The notes below the pieces were generated by a model that made no database searches, was not told the origin of the DNA, and saw nothing but the letters and a program-made list of their open reading frames with translations. Both the position numbers and the translations under genes were made by a program. This document shows positions 8,489 through 17,251 of a stretch of 64,000 nt of DNA, piece after piece. Where the stretch lies: the NCBI GenBank assembly GCA_963775295.1, contig CAVZIK010000006.1:1178001-1242000 (forward strand), given 5' to 3'. Numbering within the stretch: the first letter of the stretch is position 1; the number at the start of each line of letters is the position of its first letter. This DNA comes from JAMDEO01 sp963775295. Lineage in GTDB: Bacteria; Actinomycetota; Thermoleophilia; RBG-16-64-13.

Positions 8489-9317
8489 CGCCAACGGGGT
8501 AGCCATTCACTGCCGCGTAGAAGGCCCGCAGGAAGGGCGTGGTCCTACCGGGAGCACGACGGCTGAACCCAGCACTGTGACGTTGAGTCACTCCCTTGCC
8601 ACGAGCCTGGAGCTGTGGGAGCCACAGATGGGGGCGCTGACTTCCTGCCATCGCGTTCTTCGTTTCGACACCAGGGGCCACGGGCGGTCGGCCGTGCCCG
8701 ATGGTCCGTACACCCTCGAGGGGCTGGTGGAGGATGTCAGAGCGCTCTTGCTGGGGCTTGGCGTCACTCGGACGCACTTCGTCGGGATTTCTATGGGCGG
8801 CATGATAGGGCAACTACTCGCCGCGACCTATCCGGAAATGGTGTCGGGCTTGGTGCTCTGTGACACCTCCTGCCGGATGGACCCCAACTCGAGGCCTTTG
8901 TGGGACGAACGCATCGCCATTGCGGAATCCGCCGGAATGGGGCCTCTGGTGGAGGCCACCATTCCTCGCTGGTTTACACCCACTTTTGTTGCCGCACATC
9001 CCGAAGTGGTGGACCCTGTCCGAGCGATGATCCGAAACACCAACCCCCGAGGGTACGCCGGCTGCGCCCACGCGGTGAAGAACCTCAACATCGAAGCCCG
9101 GCTGAGCGATATTCGGGCACCGACTCTGGTGATGGTCGGCGAGGAGGACCCCGGAACTCCCGTCGAAGCGGCCCGTGCCATCCAGGATAAGATCAAAGGA
9201 GCGGAGCTGGTCGTCCTGCCCTCCGCGTCTCACCTCTCTAACCTAGAACAGCCGGATGCGTTCAACCGGAGGGTGACGGCCTTTCTCGGCCAAATCGACC
9301 GTGAGGCCGATGCTTGA
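8469..9317 (+). CDS. Alpha/beta hydrolase, 3-oxoadipate enol-lactonase-like
   Basis: 282 residues. Landmarks are the oxyanion-hole region TLSHSLATSLELW, DTRGHGRS, the nucleophile elbow GISMGGM, the acid in GEEDPGTP and the catalytic His in SASHLSNLEQP. This set is typical of the PcaD-like branch, which opens enol-lactones in the beta-ketoadipate route, but many relatives act on other esters or lactones. It starts at GTG 8469 or GTG 8478, inside the end of the DUF1295 gene. An inverted repeat around its stop (9306-9330) may end the transcript. Confidence 0.8.
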   Translation: MRDVLADANGVAIHCRVEGPQEGRGPTGSTTAEPSTVTLSHSLATSLELWEPQMGALTSCHRVLRFDTRGHGRSAVPDGPYTLEGLVEDVRALLLGLGVTRTHFVGISMGGMIGQLLAATYPEMVSGLVLCDTSCRMDPNSRPLWDERIAIAESAGMGPLVEATIPRWFTPTFVAAHPEVVDPVRAMIRNTNPRGYAGCAHAVKNLNIEARLSDIRAPTLVMVGEEDPGTPVEAARAIQDKIKGAELVVLPSASHLSNLEQPDAFNRRVTAFLGQIDREADA

Positions 9318-9330
9318 GAGAGGCATCGGC
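9306..9330 (+). terminator. Possible hairpin spanning the stop codon
   Basis: Perfect 8-base arms (GCCGATGC at 9306 and GCATCGGC at 9323) with a 9-nt loop containing the stop codon. No T tract follows, so its role as terminator is uncertain. Confidence 0.4.
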
Positions 9331-9373
9331 GTGTTCGCGGGCGCGCGGCACTGCTCGGGCACGCGCGCCGGGC

Positions 9374-9895
9374 TCACTCCGCGAGGTCGACTGCCGCGCT
9401 CAGCAGGCTGGTAGCCTGTGAGCGGCAGCGGGAGATAAAGTCCTCAGGCCCGAGGCGGGTGCCTTCGTCGAATTCGAGGAACGGGTGCAGCGTCTCCCAG
9501 AAACCGGGATCCCCTTGGACCCCAGGGTCCCAGAGGCCGTCGTCCTGTGCTTGCCACCCCTCGCGCAGGGCCGTGTAGCAGTCGAGGGCTCCGGTCAGTA
9601 GGTGATCCAACCTAGTATCGGCCGGGTTGGCCACAACCATGTCCCTGTGCGCGGTCACGGCGACGAGTAACGCGGCGCTGAATGCAGGATAGCCCTCTCC
9701 CGACTTCAGGGCTGCTTCCACGTCGGTTGCGGCAGCTACAGCCGCCTTCCCGCTGGTACCGGGGGCCACTAGGCCCACTTCCTTCTGGAAGCTTGAGATA
9801 ACGACCCCGATGACCGCAAGACCGATGATGACGATAGGAATGAGGACCCAGCCTCGCCGGGACCCGCGGCGACCGTTGGAACTCGCCGAACTCAC
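9374..9895 (-). CDS. Single-pass membrane protein of unknown function
   Basis: 173 residues from GTG at 9895, chosen because a CGAGGA ribosome site stands 5 nt upstream; earlier in-frame codons lack one. A short basic Ser/Gly/Arg-rich N-terminus precedes one hydrophobic helix (WVLIPIVIIGLAVIGVVIS), then an alpha-helical extracytoplasmic part of about 120 residues with conserved-looking Trp and acidic patches. The topology predicts a membrane-anchored outer domain. I do not recognise the family. The next gene is divergent 77 bases away and also encodes a single-pass protein. Confidence 0.65.
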   Translation of the reverse strand: MSSASSNGRRGSRRGWVLIPIVIIGLAVIGVVISSFQKEVGLVAPGTSGKAAVAAATDVEAALKSGEGYPAFSAALLVAVTAHRDMVVANPADTRLDHLLTGALDCYTALREGWQAQDDGLWDPGVQGDPGFWETLHPFLEFDEGTRLGPEDFISRCRSQATSLLSAAVDLAE

Positions 9896-9972
9896 GATGT
9901 TCCTCGTTTGTTGCTGTCTGCTGCCATAATGTCGAGTATAGCGACGTACACCGCAAGACTTGAGGGATACGC

Positions 9973-10554
9973 TTGGCCGATTGGGACATGGAAGGGCCTT
10001 CGCATCGGGACGATCCAAAGAGGCGACCGGGGCGGAGCTTCCGTCGCTTATTGCTGCTCATTGCCGGGGCGGTCGCAATCTTCGCCGTGGGGATCCTTCT
10101 CGGCGTGTTCATACTGGGCGCTCAGGTCGACGGTAATGAAGCGGTTCTCGCCGATGCCACGACCAAGTTGGGGGAAATCCAGAAGGCGCTTGCTGCATCT
10201 GAGGACCGAAACTGGACCTACTCCCGGGAGAACGAGACCCTCAAGGCCGAGTTGCAAGGTCTTCGGGCCGCCTCGGGAGGGTCTACTACGACTAGCCTGC
10301 CGACCGTGCCTGGTGATCGGCCGACAGCGTCTGCATTTTCCGCCGGGGTGTATCTGGTCGGCGAAGACATCGCCGCGGGCGAATACGACGGCGAAGTGAC
10401 CGGTGATGTTGGCTACTGGGCTCGCCTTAGCGACACGGACGGTTCGGTGCATGCCATCATCGCCAACGGGCTGCCCAGGGGACCTTTCGTCTTGACACTA
10501 CTGCCCTCCGACAAAGCCGTCGAGCTGTTGGGAGTCAAGCTGACGGCGCGTTGA
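9973..10554 (+). CDS. Membrane-anchored coiled-coil protein with actinobacterial-type C-terminal beta domain
   Basis: 193 residues starting at TTG 9973; GAGGG at 9962-9966, 6 nt upstream, supports this start. A basic cytoplasmic stretch, one membrane helix near residues 25-47, a heptad-like segment (LGEIQKALAASEDRNWTYSR) and a Thr/Pro linker precede a domain starting GVYLVGEDIAAGEYDG with GYWARLSDTDGSVHAIIANG. That domain type is common in secreted or lipid-anchored actinobacterial proteins of unknown function. The protein is probably surface exposed. It is transcribed away from the preceding single-pass protein. Confidence 0.7.
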   Translation: MADWDMEGPSHRDDPKRRPGRSFRRLLLLIAGAVAIFAVGILLGVFILGAQVDGNEAVLADATTKLGEIQKALAASEDRNWTYSRENETLKAELQGLRAASGGSTTTSLPTVPGDRPTASAFSAGVYLVGEDIAAGEYDGEVTGDVGYWARLSDTDGSVHAIIANGLPRGPFVLTLLPSDKAVELLGVKLTAR

Positions 10555-10621
10555 GCCGCGCGGAGCTCTCCGGTGCGGACTCACAGATTCCTTACAAGCT
10601 GTCTGCTATTCATTAATAGTG

Positions 10622-12601
10622 ATGGCAATGATCCCCGAGTTCCACGCGTTCATTCGCTCCGCGCCCGCCAGGGTCCGCCGCCTCTCGACGTCTCAATGGA
10701 TCGAGGTCGGCGCGTTCGCGGGGATCGCCACCCTCGCTGCGGTCCTGTTTCTTTGGGCCCTGTCACGGAATGGGATGGGCAATAGCTACTATGCGGCAGC
10801 GGTGAAGAGCGGAACCCTCAGTTGGAAGGCCTTCCTTTTTGGGTCGCTGGATCCCGGGTCCTTCATCACCGTGGACAAGCCTCCATTCGCTTTCTGGGTC
10901 CAATCACTGTCTTGCAGGCTATTCGGATTCTCCAGTTGGAGCATGCTCTTGCCCCAGGCCCTCGCCGGAGTGGCCACTGTCCTCATACTCTACAGAATGG
11001 TCCGGCGTTGGATGGGGCGGAACGCCGCCATCCTGGCTGGGTTGTCAATGGCGCTCACCCCCATCGCAGTGGTTATCTTTCGATTCAACAACCCGGACGC
11101 TTTGCTCACGTTCCTGCTCGTCGCCGCCGCCTGGGCTCTATGGTCTGCCGTAAGAAAGGGCTCCACCTCGAAGTTGGTCGTCGCGGGGGCATTGATGGGG
11201 CTGGCGTTCACCACCAAGATGCTCGAGGCCTTCATCGTGTTGCCGGCCTTTGCCGTCGTCTATCTGGCCTTCGGTCCTAAATCGCTTCTGCGCAGGTTTC
11301 TGCAGGTGGCGTCCGCGGCTTTAGCGGTAGTGGCGGCGAGCAGCTGGTGGGTGCTGGTGGCCTGGCTTTGGCCCGCGGCCTCGCGACCTTTCATCGGGGG
11401 AAGCTCGGATAACTCCGCCTTGGGCCTCGCATTCAGCCGCACCGGGGGATTTTTCGGGAATGCTGTTGGCGGGCCGAACTTCGCTGGAGACCCTGGTTGG
11501 CTGAGGATCTTCAACGCGCAACTCGGTGACCAAATCTCGTGGTTTCTGCCGCTCGCTATTTTCGGGCTCGCGGCCGGTCTGTGGGTGTATCGCAACAAAC
11601 CACGCACGGATTTGAGCCGCGCGGGTTTCGTGTTGTGGGGTCTGTGGACGTTGCTCATACTGGTGATTTTCAGCGCCGCCAAAGGGGTTCTTCACCCTTA
11701 CTACACGGTGCTTCTCGCGCCCTCCATATCGGCCCTTGTAGGCGGCGGGTCGGTAGCACTCTGGCGGCTGAGTTCCAGCAGGCGCCGGCTCGCGTGGCTG
11801 TTCCCGGCAGGCTTAGCCGGTTCGGCGGTTTGGTCGGCTTCGCTCCTCGGCCGCACCTCCGGATACGTCCCTGGCTTGGCCCGGAGCGTCCTGATCGTCG
11901 GTGTCCTGGTTGCGCTCGGCCTGATACTTGTTCTCGCCAGGGTGGTGTCAAGCCGGGTTCTGCGTTCCGGCCTCGTGACGGCTGCGATCTTGTGCCTTCT
12001 GGCTGGACCCTTTGCTTATGCTGTGAGCACTATATCCCGGTCGGTGACGGGGCCTTTTGCGGCCGCGGGGCCAAGTTCGATTGCCGCCGCCAGTGGAAAC
12101 GGTGGAGGTAATAGCCGGCCGGGTAACGGCGCTCTAGCCTCTGTCAGAGGTTTGCCGGGACCTCAGGGCGGTTCGTTCGGCCCAGGTGTGGTGGGCCCAA
12201 ACCTCGACGTTGACGAAGGATTGGTGACCTATCTCGTCGAGCACAAGGGAACCGCGGAGTTTCTGGTCGCCGTGCAAGGGGCGGATGCCGGAGTACCCCT
12301 GATCCTCGCCACAGGGCAGCCGGTCATGGCCATGGGCGGCTTCAGCGGCAGCGATCCCGCGCCCACACTGACGGAGCTCAAGGCGATGGTCGCGGCCGGT
12401 CGACTACACTACGTTCTCATATCAGGTGGAATGGGGATGGGGCCCGGCAGGGGAGGACCTCCCGGAATGGGCGGTCCCGGCGGCGGTTCCAGTTACGAGA
12501 TCACGCAATGGCTGGTAGCAAAGGGCTCGGTGGTGTCCTCCAGTGAATATGGAGGAGCGGCTGAGGGCACTTTGTACTATCTTTCGTCTGACGGGGCATA
12601 A
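10622..12601 (+). CDS. GT39-family polyprenyl-phosphate-dependent glycosyltransferase (ArnT/PMT-like)
   Basis: About 659 residues with 10-12 membrane helices in the first two thirds. The loop-1 motif TVDKPPFAFW corresponds to the catalytic acidic loop of ArnT-like enzymes, and FRFNNPDALL follows helix 4. The C-terminal outer domain includes the Gly/Met-rich insert GMGMGPGRGGPPGMGGPGG near residue 605, a feature I know from actinobacterial YkcB-like GT39 proteins. The enzyme should move a sugar from a polyprenyl carrier to a cell-envelope acceptor. Starts at GTG 10619, ATG 10622 or ATG 10628 are all possible. No dedicated partner gene is adjacent. Confidence 0.85.
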   Translation: MAMIPEFHAFIRSAPARVRRLSTSQWIEVGAFAGIATLAAVLFLWALSRNGMGNSYYAAAVKSGTLSWKAFLFGSLDPGSFITVDKPPFAFWVQSLSCRLFGFSSWSMLLPQALAGVATVLILYRMVRRWMGRNAAILAGLSMALTPIAVVIFRFNNPDALLTFLLVAAAWALWSAVRKGSTSKLVVAGALMGLAFTTKMLEAFIVLPAFAVVYLAFGPKSLLRRFLQVASAALAVVAASSWWVLVAWLWPAASRPFIGGSSDNSALGLAFSRTGGFFGNAVGGPNFAGDPGWLRIFNAQLGDQISWFLPLAIFGLAAGLWVYRNKPRTDLSRAGFVLWGLWTLLILVIFSAAKGVLHPYYTVLLAPSISALVGGGSVALWRLSSSRRRLAWLFPAGLAGSAVWSASLLGRTSGYVPGLARSVLIVGVLVALGLILVLARVVSSRVLRSGLVTAAILCLLAGPFAYAVSTISRSVTGPFAAAGPSSIAAASGNGGGNSRPGNGALASVRGLPGPQGGSFGPGVVGPNLDVDEGLVTYLVEHKGTAEFLVAVQGADAGVPLILATGQPVMAMGGFSGSDPAPTLTELKAMVAAGRLHYVLISGGMGMGPGRGGPPGMGGPGGGSSYEITQWLVAKGSVVSSSEYGGAAEGTLYYLSSDGA

Positions 12602-12642
12602 TACGAACGGACCTATCGATCACTGTCCGTAGGAGGGCCAGC

Positions 12643-13581
12643 GTGGCGGAGAAAGTCGATATCGCGATCGTCGGAGCTGGGCCCGCTGGGTTGACGGCGG
12701 CGATCTACGGGGCGAGGGCCAGGGCGAGGACTGTGGTGTACGAAGCCGGATTGCCGGGCGGCCAGATAGTTACCGCGTCCTGGGTTGAGAATTATCCAGG
12801 ATTTCCGGACGGCATCTCTGGAGTAGAACTCGGCGATCTCATGTATCGGCAGGCGGTGAACGCCGGAGCTGAATTCCAGACCATCTCCCCGGTGGAAGCC
12901 ATCCGCGCGGATGGCTGCGACTTTGTGTTGACCGTCGGCGGCGAGGAAGTGCAGGCGTCGGTCGTCGTGCTGGCCACCGGGGCCATCCCCAAGAAACTGG
13001 GCATTCTGGGAGAGATGGAATTCACGGGCAGAGGAGTCTCCTGGTGCGCGACTTGCGACGGCCCGCTCTACCGCGACAAGGTTGTTGTCGTCGTGGGAGG
13101 CGGTGACTCGGCAACGCAGGAAGCCCTGTATCTCAGCAAGATGGTGAGCCAGGTGCACCTTGTGCATCGCCGGGACGAACTCCGGGCCACACAGTGCATC
13201 CAAGAAGAGTGTTTTCTGAATCCCAAGATCGAAATGCATCTGGCTTGGGTGATCGAGGAGATCGTCGGCGAGGGCGGCAAGGTAGCCAGCGTGAGGCTCC
13301 GATCGAAGGAAGACGGCAGCGAGAAGATCCTACCTGCCGATGGTGTGTTCGAGTTCGTGGGCATTGATGCGCAAAGCACGCTGATTGCCGATCTCTGTGA
13401 GCTGGACGAACATGGTTTTGTCAAAGTCGATCACAATGGTCTGACTTCTAGGGCCGGGCTATACGGCGCCGGGGATGTCTGCAACTACGAACTCAAACAA
13501 GTGGTCACCGCGTGTGCGAGAGGGGCCATTGCCGTCTATGACGCCGTCCACTACCTCGATACGAGGATCTGTCGAACCTGA
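12643..13581 (+). CDS. trxB: Thioredoxin-disulfide reductase
   Basis: 312 residues, the usual TrxB length. FAD site GAGPAGLTAA near residue 11, redox pair Cys135/Cys138 in SWCATCDGPLY, NADPH site GGGDSA near 152 with HRRDELRA following (the two Arg that favour NADPH), and the C-terminal FAD segment LYGAGDVC. It keeps cytosolic thioredoxins reduced. GTG start at 12643 is set by AGGAGGG about 7 nt upstream. It sits 41 bases after the GT39 gene on the same strand. No thioredoxin gene is adjacent. Confidence 0.92.
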   Translation: MAEKVDIAIVGAGPAGLTAAIYGARARARTVVYEAGLPGGQIVTASWVENYPGFPDGISGVELGDLMYRQAVNAGAEFQTISPVEAIRADGCDFVLTVGGEEVQASVVVLATGAIPKKLGILGEMEFTGRGVSWCATCDGPLYRDKVVVVVGGGDSATQEALYLSKMVSQVHLVHRRDELRATQCIQEECFLNPKIEMHLAWVIEEIVGEGGKVASVRLRSKEDGSEKILPADGVFEFVGIDAQSTLIADLCELDEHGFVKVDHNGLTSRAGLYGAGDVCNYELKQVVTACARGAIAVYDAVHYLDTRICRT

Positions 13582-13603
13582 TAGGTAGTCCGCGGCCGGC
13601 CGC

Positions 13604-14656
13604 CTAGCTCTTACGATAGACGGAGATCAGCACCGATGCTGTCACGGACACCCGGGCGTCGCTGATCTGCTTCGAAGGCGATGGCGAAGCGGCCTTCTCC
13701 GCCGGCTCGGCGGGAGGTGTGTGGGGCAGCCCTTCGAGGAGCCGGTCGATGCGTAGGCTCAGTTCCGTCGCGTCCAGATGATGGGCGCTCGGTCCCATGC
13801 CCACGAGCGTCCTCAGTTCGGCCTTATCCAAACGGAGAGTCTGTTCGTACCCGGCCGATCCTGTCGGGGTGAATCTCGGAGAAAGCTCGGACTCCAGCCT
13901 CTGCGCCTTCTTATTGTCGACTCTTATCAAGCCCAACGGGGTGACGAGTTCGCGCAGATGGTCTGACGTGGGTGTGACAACGATCAGCCGGCCGCCTGGG
14001 GCGAGTATTCTGTCGAACTCATCTCCGTTCCGAGGCGCGAATACGTCGAGAATGAGAGCAGCACACCCGTCGGCCAGAGGTAGGCGGCTCCATACGTCGC
14101 AACCGATCGCCCCCGCGCGTCGGTGGGCATGCGCCGCCCTGCGCAGAGCGTACCTGGAGGCGTCGAGGGCAAGGCCCACAAAACTCGGCAGTCGGTCGAG
14201 CACTGCGGCCAGGTAGTATCCGGTGCCGGCGCCGGCATCCACGATGGTGTGCGGATGGGTTTCGAAAGCGACGGTGACGGCTGTCTCGGCTATCGCGTCG
14301 CGCAGACCGGACAGATGACCGGGGCCAAGGAAGTCCGCTCGCGACGAAACCATCTCTGCCCGGTCCCCGTGATGCACCCCTCCTCCCCCTGCGATGAGGC
14401 TTACATAGCCTTGGCGCGCGATATCGAAGGTGTGGCCGCCACTGCATCGCAAAGATCCGCTCGCGATGACGAAGCCCTCGCCGCAATGGGGGCAGCGGAG
14501 GAATGGGACGACATCGGCCAGCAAGATGGGCTCGCTCAGACTCTCACTCGGAGCTTTTGGGGGGACGATATCGAGGGCGAGCGAGAGAGAACCCAGCTCT
14601 TCTCCTTCAACATCGAGAAGGAATCGGCGCTCCGCCGGCCGATCCTCCAGACGCAA
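13604..14656 (-). CDS. RlmA-like 23S rRNA (guanine-N1) methyltransferase
   Basis: The RlmA family methylates 23S rRNA G745/G748. Its N-terminal zinc finger is clear: Cys55, Cys58, Cys71 and His75 in FLRCPHCGEGF and LRCSGGHTFDIARQGYVSL. The SAM site is IVDAGAGTGYYL near residue 139, and DVFAPRN takes the place of motif IV. Family members are near 270 residues; this open frame gives 350, with an extra N-terminal 45 residues and a Pro/Ser-rich segment near 315-330. TTG at about 14519, encoding LADVVPFLRCPHCG, would give the normal N-terminus, so the real start is probably internal to the coordinates given. Confidence 0.8.
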   Translation of the reverse strand: MRLEDRPAERRFLLDVEGEELGSLSLALDIVPPKAPSESLSEPILLADVVPFLRCPHCGEGFVIASGSLRCSGGHTFDIARQGYVSLIAGGGGVHHGDRAEMVSSRADFLGPGHLSGLRDAIAETAVTVAFETHPHTIVDAGAGTGYYLAAVLDRLPSFVGLALDASRYALRRAAHAHRRAGAIGCDVWSRLPLADGCAALILDVFAPRNGDEFDRILAPGGRLIVVTPTSDHLRELVTPLGLIRVDNKKAQRLESELSPRFTPTGSAGYEQTLRLDKAELRTLVGMGPSAHHLDATELSLRIDRLLEGLPHTPPAEPAEKAASPSPSKQISDARVSVTASVLISVYRKS

Positions 14657-14830
14657 ATCGATGGATTGACAGGGAACATGATGAACCGCCGGTTGGAGGA
14701 GGTATTGACGGGTATGGCGCCTCGGCCCCGGTCGGCAGAATAGGGTTTGCTCAGTGCAGGGATTGTAACGACTTCCAAATGTCCGGCGTCTGGAAGTGCC
14801 ATCGGGGCAACGCCCATGCCCCCACCGGTC

Positions 14831-15235
14831 CTAAAGTCCCTTGACGAGGCCCGTCAGCTTGTCGGCCAACGCTCCCGGGTCGGGCACCAAGCCATCGGGA
14901 GTCACCTTGTCGATGATGCCAGGAAGCATCGTGGCAATCTTGTCCGCAGCCTCCTCGGGGGACAATCCGAGTTTGGTTGCGACCGACGAGACCGCGTCGG
15001 AACCGAGGACGGACTTGATCTGAGCGCCGCTGACCGGGAGATTCGCCCCTTTACCAACCCAGGATTGGGCAACGTTGCCGAGCCCACCCGCGCCGAACTT
15101 CTCCAGAAGACCTGGAAGTGCGCTCCCACCGTGACCGAGCAACCCCGATATTGCGCCTTCCGCGCCGCTACGGTGTGCTGCGTCCCCTCCCGCGGCCTCG
15201 GTAGCCATGCCTTTGAGATCGTCGAGCAGTCCCAT
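14831..15235 (-). CDS. YidB-like (DUF937) small protein
   Basis: 134 residues starting at ATG 15235, with a clear AAAGGGGAG ribosome site upstream. The sequence is MGLLDDLKGMA, then a Gly/Ala-rich stretch, NLPVSGAQIKSVLGSDAVS and LGLSPEEAADKIATMLPGIID, matching the YidB/DUF937 family, whose function is unknown. It has no signal peptide. The gene stands alone; the divergent neighbour is a lipoprotein protease, and 174 bases without features separate its end from the RlmA-like start. Confidence 0.85.
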   Translation of the reverse strand: MGLLDDLKGMATEAAGGDAAHRSGAEGAISGLLGHGGSALPGLLEKFGAGGLGNVAQSWVGKGANLPVSGAQIKSVLGSDAVSSVATKLGLSPEEAADKIATMLPGIIDKVTPDGLVPDPGALADKLTGLVKGL

Positions 15236-15377
15236 GTGCTCCCCTTTCTTGTTTGGCAAGGTAATGCGGATGGTATCAACAATTTGCGGTTTCGAAACTT
15301 CACTGAGTGGAGTGGCACATATGGACCAGGAGCGGCGCCGATTCGAGGGCCGTTCCGCGTGACGTCGGGAGGACGAG

Positions 15378-16178
15378 ATGAGAATCAGATGGGTGTTCGT
15401 CGTGGCCGCAATGATCTTGATTGGGTCGATGTTGCTCGTCGGGTGCAGTGGTGGCAGCACGACCACGACCGCAGGAGGCACCGGGACCACGAGTGCGGGC
15501 GGCGCGTCTACCGTGGCCGGAACTCACCCGGATGCGAACGCAGACCTGTTCAGCCCCGCCCAGGACGTGCTCAACGCCGTCAACCCCAGCGTGGTGAATA
15601 TTGCGGTCACGGGCACGGTGCAGGGGCAGACGGGTCAAGGAGTCGGTTCGGGGATCGTCTACACCGCCGACGGTCTCATCCTGACCAACGATCACGTGGT
15701 TACGCTCGATGGGAGTGTTAGTTCGGGGCAGACACTGATGGTCACCTTCAGCAGCGGAGAACAGGTCGCAGCCACGATCGTTGGTGAGGATGCGGGGAAG
15801 GACGTTGCTGCAATCAAAGTTGCGAAGACCGGCCTCACACCCGTGACGTTCGGGGCGTCTGCCAATGTACAGCTGGCGCAGTGGGCGATCGTCATAGGCA
15901 GCCCGTTGGATTTCCGCAATACGATCTCCTTGGGGATCATCAGCGGCTTGGATCGCACGCTTGACATCGGATCGGGGCAGTCTCTCACCGGGCTCATACA
16001 GGTTGACGCAGCTATCAGCCCTGGAAACTCTGGGGGCGGCTGTTTCGACGCTCAAGGGCAATTTATTGGGATGCCGGAAGTCTATCTGCCGCCGGGTCAG
16101 ACGGGAGCGGAGAATATCGGCTTCTGCATCCCATCCGACGTCGTCGCCTCCGTCGCGAAGACTCTGACGGGAAGGTAG
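15378..16178 (+). CDS. Lipoprotein trypsin-like serine protease (HtrA/S1C type, no PDZ)
   Basis: 266 residues. A lipobox gives Cys23 (LLVGC), followed by a Thr/Gly linker to about residue 50. The chymotrypsin-fold catalytic triad is His106 (LTNDHVV), Asp142 (GKDVAAIKV) and Ser218 in SPGNSGGG. HtrA proteins normally add one or two PDZ domains; here the chain ends 45 residues after the serine, so substrate selection must differ. It should act outside the membrane in protein quality control. ATG at 15378 is preceded by GGGAGGACGAG. A strong hairpin follows the stop. Confidence 0.88.
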   Translation: MRIRWVFVVAAMILIGSMLLVGCSGGSTTTTAGGTGTTSAGGASTVAGTHPDANADLFSPAQDVLNAVNPSVVNIAVTGTVQGQTGQGVGSGIVYTADGLILTNDHVVTLDGSVSSGQTLMVTFSSGEQVAATIVGEDAGKDVAAIKVAKTGLTPVTFGASANVQLAQWAIVIGSPLDFRNTISLGIISGLDRTLDIGSGQSLTGLIQVDAAISPGNSGGGCFDAQGQFIGMPEVYLPPGQTGAENIGFCIPSDVVASVAKTLTGR

Positions 16179-16187
16179 GAATACTGG

Positions 16188-16227
16188 TCTGGGGCCCGGC
16201 CGCCGCGATGCGGCCCCGGGCCCCAGA
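16188..16227 (+). terminator. GC-rich terminator hairpin
   Basis: 12-base perfect arms (16188-16199 and 16216-16227) with further pairing of CCGC/GCGG inside. It lies ten bases after the protease stop and before the convergent cyclophilin end, so it may work in both directions. The arms contain the same GGGGCCC core as other hairpins in the window. Confidence 0.7.
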
Positions 16228-16283
16228 TGCTAACGTCCCCGCGCCATACTGGCCGCGGGTCAGGGCGTGTCCGAGCGCCTTCC

Positions 16284-16799
16284 TTATTCGACTACTTTCG
16301 CCTCGATTATGACGACAGGAGTCTTAGGCACATCCGAGTGCGGACCGGCGTTGCCCGTTTCCACTTGAGCTATGGCGTCGACAACCTGCATGCCGCCGGT
16401 CACCCATCCGAACACCGCGTATCCCCAGCCCTGGCCTGTCTTGGCGCTATGGTTGAGGAAGCTGTTGTCTTTGAGATTGATGAAGAACTGGCTGCTGGCG
16501 CTGTGAGGGTCGGACGTGCGGGCCATGGCGAGGGTCCCTCGGTTGTTCTTGAGGCCGTTGTCCGCTTCGTTGGGAATTGGGGCATTGGTGGTCTTCTGGG
16601 CCATGTCGGCTGTGAAGCCGCCGCCCTGGATCATGAAGTTCGGAATGACCCTGTGAAAGATCGTCCCGTTGAAGAACCCCGAGTTGACGTACTCGAGGAA
16701 GCTTTTCGTAGTCACCGGAGCCTTAACCTCATCTAACTCGATGGTGATGTCGCCCAGTGACGTCGACAACAACACCTGCGGGTTTGCCTTTTCTTCCAT
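16284..16799 (-). CDS. ppiB: Cyclophilin-type peptidyl-prolyl cis-trans isomerase
   Basis: 171 residues, cytoplasmic (no signal peptide). The active-site signature FHRVIPNFMIQGG with catalytic Arg, then MARTSDPHSASSQFFI and a C-terminal AVFGWVTGGMQVVD are standard for PpiB. It accelerates proline isomerisation during folding. ATG at 16799 has AAAGGAA 6-7 nt upstream. Its promoter region is shared with the divergent small membrane protein gene. Confidence 0.93.
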   Translation of the reverse strand: MEEKANPQVLLSTSLGDITIELDEVKAPVTTKSFLEYVNSGFFNGTIFHRVIPNFMIQGGGFTADMAQKTTNAPIPNEADNGLKNNRGTLAMARTSDPHSASSQFFINLKDNSFLNHSAKTGQGWGYAVFGWVTGGMQVVDAIAQVETGNAGPHSDVPKTPVVIIEAKVVE

Positions 16800-16936
16800 A
16801 GTGATTCCTTTCTTTCATCCCAGGGTTGGCGCGGGTGCCCTCCCACGTCTGCAAGATGGCTTTATACTCCGCTCGGCTGTAGTATGCGAGAAGAAAGGGC
16901 AATCGGGCGGTTACGTCCGGTCTCGAGGGGGTGCCC

Positions 16937-17242
16937 ATGTTCGGGTTTCCGGTAACCATTCTGTGGATCGCATTTGCCGTACTCTGGATCTTTGATTCGA
17001 GCGTTCTTGGGAGCATTTTTCAGTGGATTCAGGGTATTCCTCTGGTCCTCGAGATCCTCGTTTGGATAGTGTTCCTGCCTTGGGTTTTCTCGCTGTGGGT
17101 CTGGCAGACCTCGCTGCCGCTTTGGCTGCGGATCCTAATCATCGTCGTGGTCGCCTTCGTCACTATGGGCGGTTCTGCCGGAAGGAGAGCGGCGGGCCGT
17201 TCCCGGGCCAGGCACAAGGCGTCGTCCCTTCGACCTAGGTAG
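16937..17242 (+). CDS. Small hydrophobic membrane protein
   Basis: 101 residues from ATG 16937 (GTG at 16931 also possible; GAGGGG at 16925-16930 suits the ATG). Two or three hydrophobic helices (residues about 4-25, 32-55, 62-80) are followed by a very basic tail, GRRAAGRSRARHKASSLRPR. I do not recognise the family. The methyltransferase begins 9 bases after its stop, so they are probably co-transcribed. Confidence 0.6.
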   Translation: MFGFPVTILWIAFAVLWIFDSSVLGSIFQWIQGIPLVLEILVWIVFLPWVFSLWVWQTSLPLWLRILIIVVVAFVTMGGSAGRRAAGRSRARHKASSLRPR

Positions 17243-17251
17243 GAGCTGTAG

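Noticed and set aside
13588..13603. GC palindrome between trxB and the RlmA-like gene as terminator
   Set aside because: GCGGCCGGCCGC is a 12-base palindrome without loop room or T tract; too short to call.
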